64,000 nt of DNA from the NCBI RefSeq assembly GCF_003148385.1, contig NZ_CP029463.1, positions 1,860,001 to 1,924,000 on the forward strand, read 5' to 3'. The position numbers and the translations under genes were made by a program. Below the pieces are notes generated by a model. The model was not told the origin of the DNA and did no database searches. It was given only the letters and a program-made list of their open reading frames with translations. The stretch is from Flavobacterium sediminis. GTDB taxonomy: Bacteria; Bacteroidota; Bacteroidia; Flavobacteriales; Flavobacteriaceae. This document shows positions 16,414-26,067 of this stretch, piece after piece. The stretch's first letter is position 1. Every line of letters starts with the position of its first letter.

Positions 16414-17937
16414 TTATTCAGAATAAAAACCTTCAATTTCAGGTTGGCGGTATTTCCAGATCTTATGCATTAATTTTATTTCATAAGGATAGTTATAAAT
16501 ACCGGTTTTATACCGGATACTTGACGGAAGTTGTAACAGTCTTTTTTTCCAGCCTTTTATTCTGAAATCAGAAGCAGTAGGGTAATAGCCGTTTAAGACC
16601 GTTTCAAAGTTTTTAATGGTGTCAATCATATAAGGTTTTAACCAAGGAGTAAGCGGATTTTTTCGCAAGTCGAAATTTTCCCAGCTTGGTGAAATCCAAT
16701 CTTCTAATGTAGATGGAAAAGAAAAACCGGCATCGATAATTTGTTGGTATAATTCAGAGCCTTCAGTAGGAACCGGACTATATAAGTAAATAATGATTTC
16801 TGCTTTAGGATTGATCTCTTTGATCTCTTTGATGAAATTGATGTCCCATAAAATTTGGTCATAAACTTCTTTTTCAGTTACAGCCGGTAGCCCTAAAACA
16901 AAGGATAATTCAGGAATAATATCCGCATTTTTCATTCTGAGAACAAAATCCTTAATCATTTGTCCGGTTTGTGTACCGCCTTTGTTCATTTGTTTTAGGA
17001 TCTTATCATTTCCGGTTTCTGCTCCGAGAAAGATCATCCTACATCCTGCTTTTCGCATGAACTTCAGCTCATCGTCTGAATACATGTTAAGCGTATCTAT
17101 CCTGCCTTCTCCCCAGTAGTTTATGTTGTCATTCTTAATTAACTCTGAAAATTCCAACACTCTTTTTTTTGAGGTAAAGAAATTGTTATCATGGAACTCA
17201 ACGGCATCGATCTGGTATTTTTCTTTAAAGTATTTTATGTCTTCATATATACGGGCGGCTGACATTCCTTTCCAGCGGGCGTTGTATATAGGGACAACAG
17301 CACAAAAGGAACAACTGAACGGACATCCCATACTGGAATGATAAGACAGGGTTTTACTTCCCATGAAGGTCTTAGCCAGGTAATTTTTAACCGGATAAAA
17401 GGTGTTGAGGTATTCGTAGGGAAATTTAGGCAGACTATCCTGATCTAACAATGCTTCAGTTGCTGTTTTTATGATTTCGCCGTTATTGTTTTTAAAGATC
17501 AGGTTTTTGATATGAATAGTATCTTCCTTTCGGTTCGATTCTAAAGTATTGATGAGTTCCGGAAATGTTTGATCTCCCGGTCCATTTACGATATAATCTA
17601 CATAACCGGATTCTAAAGATACTTTGTACTGGTTTGAGGCAAAATACCCTCCCCAGATAGTGATGATGTCAGGAAATAATGTTTTGATTTTTTTAGTAAA
17701 AGGAATGGCTTCTAGCAGTTGAGGTCCGGGCATTACTGTTGAACCGAAGTATTTGAATTCTCCGGTCTTTAAATAATTCGCTATAGTTTGCCATGGATCT
17801 TGTTCTAAATTCCCATCAATAAAAACATAATCGTATTTTCCATGAACAGAGGCTCCTACCTGCAAAATGGAATTAGGGATCCGGTGTTTGCTGTTAGCGC
17901 TCTTCGGGTTAAATATGATGATCTTATGATTAGTCAT
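16414..17937 (-). CDS. Radical SAM protein with N-terminal cobalamin-binding-like domain (copy 1)
   Basis: This 507-residue protein has an N-terminal Rossmann-like domain of the B12-binding type (residues 1-150) and a radical SAM barrel with CPFSCSFC near residue 205 (CxxxCxxC cluster). GAETGND near 302 follows the family pattern. I see no DxHxxG cobalamin motif, so true B12 binding is uncertain. Family members do methyl transfers, ring closures and similar difficult C-H chemistry. It lies 52 bases after the arylsulfotransferase-like gene. It is the most diverged of the three radical SAM copies. Confidence 0.85.
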   Translation of the reverse strand: MTNHKIIIFNPKSANSKHRIPNSILQVGASVHGKYDYVFIDGNLEQDPWQTIANYLKTGEFKYFGSTVMPGPQLLEAIPFTKKIKTLFPDIITIWGGYFASNQYKVSLESGYVDYIVNGPGDQTFPELINTLESNRKEDTIHIKNLIFKNNNGEIIKTATEALLDQDSLPKFPYEYLNTFYPVKNYLAKTFMGSKTLSYHSSMGCPFSCSFCAVVPIYNARWKGMSAARIYEDIKYFKEKYQIDAVEFHDNNFFTSKKRVLEFSELIKNDNINYWGEGRIDTLNMYSDDELKFMRKAGCRMIFLGAETGNDKILKQMNKGGTQTGQMIKDFVLRMKNADIIPELSFVLGLPAVTEKEVYDQILWDINFIKEIKEINPKAEIIIYLYSPVPTEGSELYQQIIDAGFSFPSTLEDWISPSWENFDLRKNPLTPWLKPYMIDTIKNFETVLNGYYPTASDFRIKGWKKRLLQLPSSIRYKTGIYNYPYEIKLMHKIWKYRQPEIEGFYSE

Positions 17938-17989
17938 TTTTTACAAATATATTTCCGTGTAATTCTTTCTTGGATAAATTAGATTTTTT

Positions 17990-19468
17990 TTAATTGCTGC
18001 TCTGAACATTCTGATCGGAATTAAAAGTCAAATTATATTTTAAAGCTCTGTAAGAATAAGTAAAACTATCCGGATAGTTTGTAAAACTAATATCCAAAAC
18101 AATAGTACCATTAGGATCTACCTCTGTAATATCTGATTTATTAGCATTACTTTGTGACGTTATATTTCCACCCCAACCAATACAGTAATTTCCGTTGCTT
18201 AATTTTTGAACAGAGCCCATAATATCAGAATAGCGACCGAGTTCCGTATACTCATATACAAGATTTGCAGTTAGATTCGTTTCATTCAGCTCAAATTCAG
18301 CAATTCTGCTTTGTTGCGGGTTCTTTGTCACTCCATTGTCAAATAATAACAAATTACCATTATTCAGGATGTTGGCATGATGTTGATGTGAAATAATAGT
18401 ATTTCCGGTTAGATTGAAATCATCATTGTTTCCTCCCAATCGCCACATTATTTCTCCTGTAGTTCTGTTGATCTTATAAACTTGGTTTGTGTGTCGTGCA
18501 GAGACAATAAAATTCTCATCGTTTGGGTCAATTGCTATAGAATTAAAATGAAAGTAGTCTACCTTTTCAGCTGTAGCATATTGAGTATAGTATAAGGGAT
18601 CGGTAGCGCTTAGAAGTTCAGGATGTTCAGCCGTATCCCATTCAAAAATTACCTGATTGTTCAGGACTTCCTGAAAGACAAATTCAACAAGTTTAACAGC
18701 ATTACTACCGCCGTATGCAGTCATGTCTACATTTTCTCGTATGTATTGACCCGGAACAATATAGTGGTCATCATCAATATAGATGAAATCGTGGTTTTCA
18801 ATACTATAATCGTAGGCGTTATCGGGAGGTAAAAAGTCAATTTGTTTAATGACTTCAAAATTTTCATCCATTACAATGGTCTTTTTAGTGTCATTAATAG
18901 TATAAGTGAATCTTTTACCCTGAACAGTTTCGAAGAATTTAAAATTGATAGCACCGGTATAAGCTAATTTTTTATAATAAACAGGGAAACCGTTATTGTC
19001 TAAGATAGCAATATAGGTAAAATCATCTGCAGCAGATGGCGAAAGTTTGTAAAGGTTTATGAATAGGTAGCCGTCAGAAGGATTGTTTTTAGCTATTAAA
19101 TTAATGCCTGGCATATCTTCGGGTAAATAATGTATTGTATACGTTTTTGCTGTAGGGGACTCCATTTGAATGACAATATCTTCACCCGGAGTTAGCTTAA
19201 TTGGGGTTGTTTTGCCTGTAACTTTTTCATTATTTATGAATATTTTTTTGAAAGGATTGAAATCGTTTAATGTAACTTCTATTTCATTTAATGTATTAAG
19301 TGACGTAATGTAATAATCGAATATTTCAGGATTAAATTCCGGATATAACTCTCCTGTTGAGACCTGAATTAAAGGGAGATCGCCTGTTGTTGACTCATCG
19401 TCTTTAGTACAGGAAAAAAAAGTGAAACAAATGAGCGCAAGGACAATTATAATATTATGGTTTTTCAT
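17990..19468 (-). CDS. Arylsulfotransferase-like (ASST) lipoprotein
   Basis: The ATG at 19468 gives 492 residues with a lipoprotein signal (FTFFSC, Cys near residue 20). An N-terminal beta-sandwich of the cadherin-like type (STGELYPEFNPEIFDYYIT, residues 37-55) is followed by a beta-propeller from about 140. The ASST family marks are HDFIYIDDDHYIV, MWRLGGNNDDF and ISHQHHANIL near residue 365; in true ASST enzymes a propeller His carries the sulfate. It would sit outside the inner membrane. It overlaps the preceding methyltransferase by 14 bases, so it belongs to the operon and may modify the exported product. Confidence 0.78.
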   Translation of the reverse strand: MKNHNIIIVLALICFTFFSCTKDDESTTGDLPLIQVSTGELYPEFNPEIFDYYITSLNTLNEIEVTLNDFNPFKKIFINNEKVTGKTTPIKLTPGEDIVIQMESPTAKTYTIHYLPEDMPGINLIAKNNPSDGYLFINLYKLSPSAADDFTYIAILDNNGFPVYYKKLAYTGAINFKFFETVQGKRFTYTINDTKKTIVMDENFEVIKQIDFLPPDNAYDYSIENHDFIYIDDDHYIVPGQYIRENVDMTAYGGSNAVKLVEFVFQEVLNNQVIFEWDTAEHPELLSATDPLYYTQYATAEKVDYFHFNSIAIDPNDENFIVSARHTNQVYKINRTTGEIMWRLGGNNDDFNLTGNTIISHQHHANILNNGNLLLFDNGVTKNPQQSRIAEFELNETNLTANLVYEYTELGRYSDIMGSVQKLSNGNYCIGWGGNITSQSNANKSDITEVDPNGTIVLDISFTNYPDSFTYSYRALKYNLTFNSDQNVQSSN

Positions 19469-20264
19469 ACGTGAGGGAATTTTTTTCACAAGTGATAATA
19501 TACGATTCTAATATTCCTTTTTCGATTTTTACTTTTCGGTTGACTATTTTAAAATACAGATATAAAGATAGTTCTTTGGGATTAAAAAGAGTACGATACT
19601 TCATTTTATCAGAATAGTGTAAACTTTTAAGTTCAAAATCATTAATCACAAATTTATATTTTGTTTTTTCAAGATCATGGATTTCTTCAATATGTTTTAT
19701 CTTAAATCCGTGATTAATAAGTGTCGTTTCCCAGCTTGTTAAGCTTGCCGATTCGTCTGCCTGAATGATATTAAAATAAGATAAAGAAATAGTATTTATT
19801 TTCTGCCTTGTATCTGAAGAAGTTGACGGACACCAAATGGTTTCATTAAAAATAAAAAGCCCTTTGTCTTTTAATACTCTGAAAGCTTCTGTAACGATCT
19901 GTTTGTATTGTTCAGGGCTTTGTATAGCCAATACAGATTCACAAATGACAATGTCGAAAAAGTTATCTTGATAAGGGAAACTATTTTTGGTGTGATGCTT
20001 AAAATTGCAATTGAACAGGTTTAATTTCTTTTTCCTTTTATTACAAAAATGAATCATTTCTAGCATATTGTCTATCCCTTCATAATAAATAAAAGGATTA
20101 TTTGACAAAATGGCTGCTGTATGTCCTGTACCACAACCGATCTCTAATATAGTCTTAGCTTCGGAGGTATGCGGAATTTTTTTTAGGAGCAGATGAGTTC
20201 CTAATCGACCTTGTGGATGTTGGTTGATTCTTCCGGTTCTCGCTATATATTTTAAATAGTTCAT
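19455..20264 (-). CDS. Class I SAM-dependent methyltransferase
   Basis: The 269-residue protein has the SAM-binding loop ILEIGCGTGHTAAIL near residue 40 and FDIVICESVLAIQ near 102, followed by FRVLKDKGLFIFNE. This is the methyltransferase type 11/UbiE-like pattern, usually acting on small molecules or lipids. The N-terminus (YIARTGRINQHPQGRLGT) recalls enzymes that act on lipid or quinone-like substrates. It overlaps the downstream lipoprotein gene and is 45 bases after the flippase. Its substrate is not known. Confidence 0.85.
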   Translation of the reverse strand: MNYLKYIARTGRINQHPQGRLGTHLLLKKIPHTSEAKTILEIGCGTGHTAAILSNNPFIYYEGIDNMLEMIHFCNKRKKKLNLFNCNFKHHTKNSFPYQDNFFDIVICESVLAIQSPEQYKQIVTEAFRVLKDKGLFIFNETIWCPSTSSDTRQKINTISLSYFNIIQADESASLTSWETTLINHGFKIKHIEEIHDLEKTKYKFVINDFELKSLHYSDKMKYRTLFNPKELSLYLYFKIVNRKVKIEKGILESYIITCEKNSLTYEKP

Positions 20265-20309
20265 ATATCACATGTTTGACTCTTGTTCTCTGCTTTGTAT
20301 TCAGGGTCT

Positions 20310-21458
20310 TTATGATTGAGATATTGAGTTTTCAAGTTTCTTGATGAGGATTAAGAACAACCATTGTGATACACATACACTGATGAAAATTCCTTCTAAA
20401 CCTATTCTTTTTAATAAAATCAGACCGAGAGCGCAATTTAAGATCGCAATAAGGAGGTTAGAATATACTATTTTTTTTTCCAGTTTTTCTTTATACAAGT
20501 TTAGAATAGGAATAACATAAAAAAATACAGGAAGACTGGACAAAAAACATAAGAGATAGATATGCCATTCAAAACCTAGTTTAATATAGTGCTCTAATAA
20601 TAGCCAGATAGACAACGAACCCAAAATACTTATAGGGATCGCTATTTTTTTAAATAGTATTTTTAGTTTAGAGATCACTTTTGTGTTTGACCTGTAAAAG
20701 GATTTGTTTATCGGAGCTGTTATAAAAACAGAAAGGGCTTGTAACATTAAAAAGGCAGTAGTAATGGTTTGATATGAAGAGATTATTTCATTTGGCAGAA
20801 AAACAGTTACCAGATACAGATCTATTTTAGAACTAATCATTCCGCTCAATCCCAAAATAAAAAACGGAAAGCTGAGAATAAGCTCATTTAAAGCGATCTT
20901 TAATCTGAAAGGTTTATTCCGAAGGTTAAACAGAAAAGATATCAGAATAAGTTTGAGGATTATACTTAGAGCATAAAATTCTAAAACACTGGCGAGATCA
21001 AATATGGAAAGCTTGTATAATGCTCCGTAGAAAAAACTAAACCCAATGATTTCAACAACTAATTGTGGACCGAACTTTTGCTGATAGATTACTAAACTTT
21101 CAAAGGAATTATAAGCATAACTGATAAGGATAATGAAAATCGATAACAATGCAATTTTAGACGGGAAAAAAGCAAATAAAACAAAGGAAGGAAGGATCAG
21201 TAGCCCTCTGCTGAAGAGATTCATATAAAAATTAGAATAGATCTCCGAAGGATTTTGACTGTATTTCCGGATCAGATAATCTTTATTTCCCCAGTTAGCA
21301 ACAAAAGTAAAAAAAGAGATCCAGACAATGGTGCTTACATATTCTCCCCAATCGTTCTTTCCGAAATGTTTAATCCCGGAAAGGATGATAATAAAATTTA
21401 AGAGAGGAACGGTAATTCCTCGAATGATATTAATGCCTATTTTTAAAAACCTATTCAT
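20310..21458 (-). CDS. Polysaccharide/lipid flippase of the Wzx-MATE type
   Basis: The 382-residue protein consists almost entirely of hydrophobic segments (about ten to twelve). The block WGEYVSTIVWISFFTFVANWG near residue 37 is typical of oligosaccharide flippases, and the overall length is slightly short for Wzx. Its role would be to turn a lipid-linked intermediate to the outer side of the inner membrane. It overlaps the glycosyltransferase stop by eight bases. It is the operon's only recognised exporter. Confidence 0.8.
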   Translation of the reverse strand: MNRFLKIGINIIRGITVPLLNFIIILSGIKHFGKNDWGEYVSTIVWISFFTFVANWGNKDYLIRKYSQNPSEIYSNFYMNLFSRGLLILPSFVLFAFFPSKIALLSIFIILISYAYNSFESLVIYQQKFGPQLVVEIIGFSFFYGALYKLSIFDLASVLEFYALSIILKLILISFLFNLRNKPFRLKIALNELILSFPFFILGLSGMISSKIDLYLVTVFLPNEIISSYQTITTAFLMLQALSVFITAPINKSFYRSNTKVISKLKILFKKIAIPISILGSLSIWLLLEHYIKLGFEWHIYLLCFLSSLPVFFYVIPILNLYKEKLEKKIVYSNLLIAILNCALGLILLKRIGLEGIFISVCVSQWLFLILIKKLENSISQS

Positions 21459-22496
21459 GATACAATGTAAGATAAGCTTTTAATGTAAAGTCAGTATCAT
21501 ATAATAAAACTCTTTTTCTTTCCGGATTTTCATTACTAAGCAAGTTCAAACAATTTGCAACGAATGATTCTTCAGAATTACACACTTTCCATTCCGGCAG
21601 TTTCTGCGAAACGCCGACATCGAAAGAGACAATTCGCATTCCTGAATAAAGGGCTTCCGAAAAAACATAACCGAATGATTCGTATTTACTGGTATGGAGC
21701 AATATTTTTGACATACTCATTTTTTGTAAAACATTGTCTCTGGATAGTTCTCCCGTCAAAGTTATGTGTTCATTCAGATTGTGACTTTTTATCAGAGATC
21801 TGATTTTTGAAGATTCATTTCCACTTCCTATAATTTCCACGTTTAAATCGGGTCTTTTTTCAACGACCTTTTTAATAACATCAATAAAAAAAGGATAATT
21901 TTTGATGCTGTTTAGAGAACCGACACCTAAAATATCAATTTTAGCATCTTTGATTTTCGGAAAAGAGTCCGTATCAATGCCCAGGGTATGATCTCCGATT
22001 TTAAACCGTAATTTTTATATAATTCGGATTGATGATGCTTAGAAAGAGTGACTACTTTTGAGTGTTTTTCATGGATGAATTTGGCATAACTGTTTTTAAA
22101 AACATCTTGTCCCATTGCTGTAACAATGTGTGAAATATTTTTTTGGCGGGCAAAAAGTTGACCTATTAAGGAACATTCTCCGATCCAGAAGCTATGGATT
22201 ACAGTAAACGGGGTCTCTAAATGGATTTTTTGAAGCAACTTATAGGATGTATACCAAGTTGCTATTTTTCTTGATTTTTTATTACATCCGTTCAACGGAA
22301 TGACATCAATCCCGTTCCAATTGTATTTTTTGTTTGTAAAAGGATATTGGAATGGTATTAGAGTCAATTTGGCTTGAGGTAAAGCCTTTCGCAAAGCCAT
22401 TAAATAGACCTGTAATGAAGGGATTGTTACAGAGTCATTTTCAGAAACCGCAAATCCGGGAGTTAAAAAAACGATATGAGATATGGAGCTATTCAA
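21451..22496 (-). CDS. Glycosyltransferase family 4, frameshifted in this sequence
   Basis: The N-terminal half (MNSSISHIVFLTPGF; HSFWIGECSLIGQ near residue 95) is followed by a break after SEIIPWA. One more G in the GGG run at 21980-21982 gives IIPWGIDTDSF, the normal GT4 linker. The C-terminal half then reads ILGVGSLNSIKNYPFFIDV and VEIIGSGNES, with HTSKYESFGYVFSEAL near residue 265, the donor-binding ESFG motif. The restored protein has 348 residues. The start is TTG at 22496, eight bases inside the preceding gene. It transfers a sugar from a nucleotide donor. Confidence 0.85.
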
Positions 22497-23921
22497 TAGG
22501 ACTAATTATTTTGTACAGTTTCCATCCTTCCGGCAATTCCTCTAAAACTTGTAAACGATAGTTGTTAGATATAAAATTCCAGTTTTTCATAGGGTTTTTA
22601 CCTTCCCATTGCCGTGAAAACTTTTGCGAATTAAATAAAAGTAAAGAATTTTCATGTACTGTGACGTATTCCTGTTGCCACAAATTTTGATATTCAAAAT
22701 GTAACCCTCTGCCTTGCAGCGCAACATCCATGTCAAAAGAGTATAAAACAGCATTTTGATAAGGTATCAGTTCTTGAGCTATTTCTTTTTCCAAATGATT
22801 CCTTTCTTGAGTCGGTTTTAACGCTAGATAGCAAAGGAACAATTGAAGAACAAAAGTTGCTATGCCCGTTGCAATATAAATCTTTAAGGATAAAAACGTA
22901 GCTGCTAACAGTTGAAAGCCAGGATAAAGAATTATAAGGAGCAAGGGGAAAGATACTATTAAAAAGCGACTGTTTTGAAAGGGGATGCCCGATAAAAAAA
23001 AGCTATAAGCTAAGAAGGAGAGAGTCAATAAAATAACGGCTCGTTTTTTCAGAAAGTTTTTAAAAAGAAACGGAAAGAATAAAATACCTGAAAATAAATA
23101 GCGAGGATGGAACAAGGACGAGAACGCATATATAATGTTGGGTAAAAAATTATAGTTTGTTCCGTCCGGAGTGGTAAACGATCTTTTATAAAAGTTTTGT
23201 ACAGACCAACTTTTCAGCCAGTTGTGCTGTAGAAACTCCGTTGTATTTTCATACCGGATGAGATAATGAGGCAATAGGAGTATTGCGCCAGTCAAAATGA
23301 AAAAAGGTAAATGTTTGAAGTGCTCCTTTCTCGATATATAAATGTACAAAATATATAAGCTGAGCGGTAGTAAAACGACAAATGTTGCATAACGCGTCAT
23401 GATGGCACTTAATCCGAAAATAACTACCAGATATAAGCTTTTAAGGGATGAGGTTTTAAGGTAGAAAAAACCGTTATAAAAACACAATACTACGAAAGCT
23501 GTTGACAGCATGTCAGACATTACGGAGAGACTCAGCCGAAGCATATAAGGAGATAACCCAGAAAGAGCATACAAAAGATCCGGGCATTTTGGTTTTGCGG
23601 ATAAATGAGTTTTATAATTTTAAAGCTATATAATATAACGATTAAATAAGAGATAAAACTAACCATTTGTAAAGCTATTGCCGGTTTTAGTACAAAAGAA
23701 AGAACGGCTCCTGCTATAGGATAGTAGAGAGGCCAAAAATAATCGCCGGGAAAAGTACCGGTTCTGAAATACAGGTTCAGAGCTTTAGTATATCGTAAAT
23801 ACTCATAACTGTCTTGTCCATACAGCCCGTCAAAATCAAGAAAAAAGCGAAAAACAACCCATACAATGGCTAATATAACCAAAAAGAGCGATGTGTTTTT
23901 TATGTTTTTTAATAGAAGCAT
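22489..23921 (-). CDS. GT39/ArnT-like membrane glycosyltransferase, frameshifted in this sequence
   Basis: This is a GT-C fold protein of about 477 residues with many membrane segments. The first loop has GLYGQDSYEYLRYTKA near residue 32, where the Asp/Glu pair fits the catalytic site of polyprenyl-phosphate sugar transferases. The frame is lost at the run 23582-23584. One more C (minus strand) gives NAPDLLYALSGLSPYMLRLS and continues to a stop at 22489. Such enzymes use a lipid-phosphate sugar donor on the outer face of the inner membrane. It begins three bases after the radical SAM gene. Confidence 0.78.
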
Positions 23922-23924
23922 AGA

Positions 23925-25297
23925 CTATTTCGTATACCGTTTTAACAAGGCAGTTATTGCAATAGATTTTATCTTAAATTTATAGGCTTTCCATCTGGAA
24001 TGAGATAGGTTTCTGAAATACTCTACTTCATTAACCACTTTTCGTACGGCATAATCATAAAATTTTCTCGGATATCTACGTTCAAAATCAATATCCCGGT
24101 CGGTTGAAGTTTCCCAGTCCGGCTGATGTGTTATTTTGTTCTTAATTTCATAATACAAACCGGTTCCTTTTATGGGGTAGGCTATGGTAATAGTATAGTG
24201 AGTAGGGTTGGCTTCTTTCAAATAAGTAATGGTTTCTTTGATATCGGCTATGGTTTCTCCGGGATAACCGAGCATAATAAAAGTTCCGGTTTCAATACCG
24301 ATCCGGTTTGTTTTTTGAATCATCTCTTTTACAGTTTGTACGTCAACTCGTCTGTCCATAGCATCTATAATAGCTTGGGAACCGCTTTCAGCACCGATCC
24401 ATATCCGGTAACATCCGGACTCTTTAAGCAGTTGCAGAATATCATCATTCAATCGTTCTGCCCGGGTAATACACTCAAAAGGAATGTGAATATTTTCTTT
24501 TAGTATTTCAGAATGGAACTCCTTGAGCCATTTATGACTTACCGTAAAAACATCGTCAACAAACCACAACATGTCTGGGTTATAAGTAGCCTTTAACTCT
24601 TTTATTTCTTCAATAACTAAACGAACAGGGCGTCTTCTGTAGCTTTGTCCGTAAACGGCGGTACTACACCATTTACAAGTATAAGGACAGCCCCTTTGAG
24701 TAGAAATGGTCATAGAACTTTTACCATGGTTGTTCTTCCATGTTTCCAGATATCGGTTGATATTGATAGCGGCTCTGTTGGGCAGCGGAAGTATAGCCAG
24801 ATCTTTTAATTTTGTTCTGGGTTAGTTTGAATGACCTTGCCGTTTTCCTGAAAAGCAATACCATCCAGATTGTGATAATCTTTGCCGTTAAGTAGTGCAC
24901 AACAAAGTTCATAAGTGGTTTCTTCACCTTCACCGATGACTAAAAAGTCAGCACCTGCTTTCAGATAATTAGTAACATTATAAGTAACATCAGGTCCGCC
25001 TAAAATAATTTTCGGAGTCCCGTATGCTTTGGAACGAAGAATCCGGATCAACCGTATGACATTTATTTTTGTCATAAGATTAGTGTAAATGCAAACGATT
25101 TCCGGTTGTTTCTCTTTTAGATAGGTCAGTTGTTCTTTCTGTGTGGAAAAAGTGCTGTCAAATACCTCATGTTTAATGTTTTTGCTAAGTAAATAACCGG
25201 ACACATACAAAAGCCCGAGCGGAGGGTAAGGTTTCATGATCTTTTGCTCCTTAGGGTCTTCAGATAAATAATATGCATGTGTCAGAACAAGGCTCAT
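23925..25297 (-). CDS. Radical SAM protein with N-terminal cobalamin-binding-like domain (copy 2), frameshifted in this sequence
   Basis: An N-terminal domain with PYPPLGLLYVSGYLL near residue 24 and LVIGEGEETTYEL near 118 is followed by a break at the AAAA run 24810-24813. One more A gives PEQKLKDLAILPLPNRA and leads to the radical SAM cluster in RGCPYTCKWC near residue 202. The restored length is 457 residues. FVDDVF and WIGAESGSQ follow the same order as in copy 3, so the two look like a gene duplication. No DxHxxG motif is seen. The start overlaps the methyltransferase gene by four bases. Confidence 0.84.
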
Positions 25298-26067
25298 TTC
25301 TTTTCTAATACGATTAAATAATGATCGGAATATTTAGCTAAAAAAGACAGGTTCTTAAAAAGGCTATCCAATCGGGTCAATACTTTAAAAAAAAGCTTTT
25401 TGTTTTTAAAAAAGGGCTCCAGATAGGACGGAGGTATAAAAAAACCAATGGGTTTAACTTCAATGGTGTTGAACTTATCTTTGGATAAATTTACAATTTC
25501 TTTCGGGTTATAATAGTACGTGATGACCTTTTCTTCACCGAGTGTGGCAACAGCAGCCGTTTTTCTTCTGGAAATTTTTGAAAATTGCCCTTTCAGTAAA
25601 AAATATAGTTTTTCCCATAAGGTTCCTTCGGGCATAAGAGTAAGGATTAATTTTCCATTGGCAGACAGAACCGTATCAGTTGTTTTCAGAAAACGATCCA
25701 TTTCGTCCGGAGACAAACAGTTCAGTCCGCCGAAATTAGAAAAAACCAGATCGAAATCTTTAGCATTAAAGTGATTTGAGACAGCTCTGATATCCGCTTG
25801 TATGAATGACAGACTGGGATGGGATCCTTTTTCTTTTGCAACTTCGATCATCTTTTCCGAAATGTCCGTTGCACAAACGGTATGGTGTTGTCGGGCAAGC
25901 CAGATCGCATCTTCTCCTGTGCCGCAATTTATTTCAAGAATGGTCAAAGGATTTGTGAGATGTTTTTGAAGATGATGATATACCATAGCTCTTTGTGCTT
26001 TACCAATTGAAGTATAGGTAAAGTGAGAGTCATAATGTATGGCTTCAACATCGAAACTAGCTTTCAT
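25294..26067 (-). CDS. Class I SAM-dependent methyltransferase
   Basis: The 257-residue protein has the SAM motif ILEINCGTGEDAIWLA near residue 44, in which the usual first Gly is Asn, then ATDISEKMIEVA and FDLVFSNFGGLNCL near 112. It ends in a basic, hydrophobic segment that could contact a membrane. The pattern suits methylation of a small molecule or lipid. It sits between two radical SAM genes and overlaps both (by 11 and 4 bases), so the three are probably produced together. Confidence 0.85.
   Translation of the reverse strand: MKASFDVEAIHYDSHFTYTSIGKAQRAMVYHHLQKHLTNPLTILEINCGTGEDAIWLARQHHTVCATDISEKMIEVAKEKGSHPSLSFIQADIRAVSNHFNAKDFDLVFSNFGGLNCLSPDEMDRFLKTTDTVLSANGKLILTLMPEGTLWEKLYFLLKGQFSKISRRKTAAVATLGEEKVITYYYNPKEIVNLSKDKFNTIEVKPIGFFIPPSYLEPFFKNKKLFFKVLTRLDSLFKNLSFLAKYSDHYLIVLEKK

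Noticed and set aside
24721-24933. A 70-residue minus-strand open frame at the break of radical SAM copy 2
   Set aside because: It is an out-of-frame reading around the homopolymer deletion; the restored frame explains this stretch.
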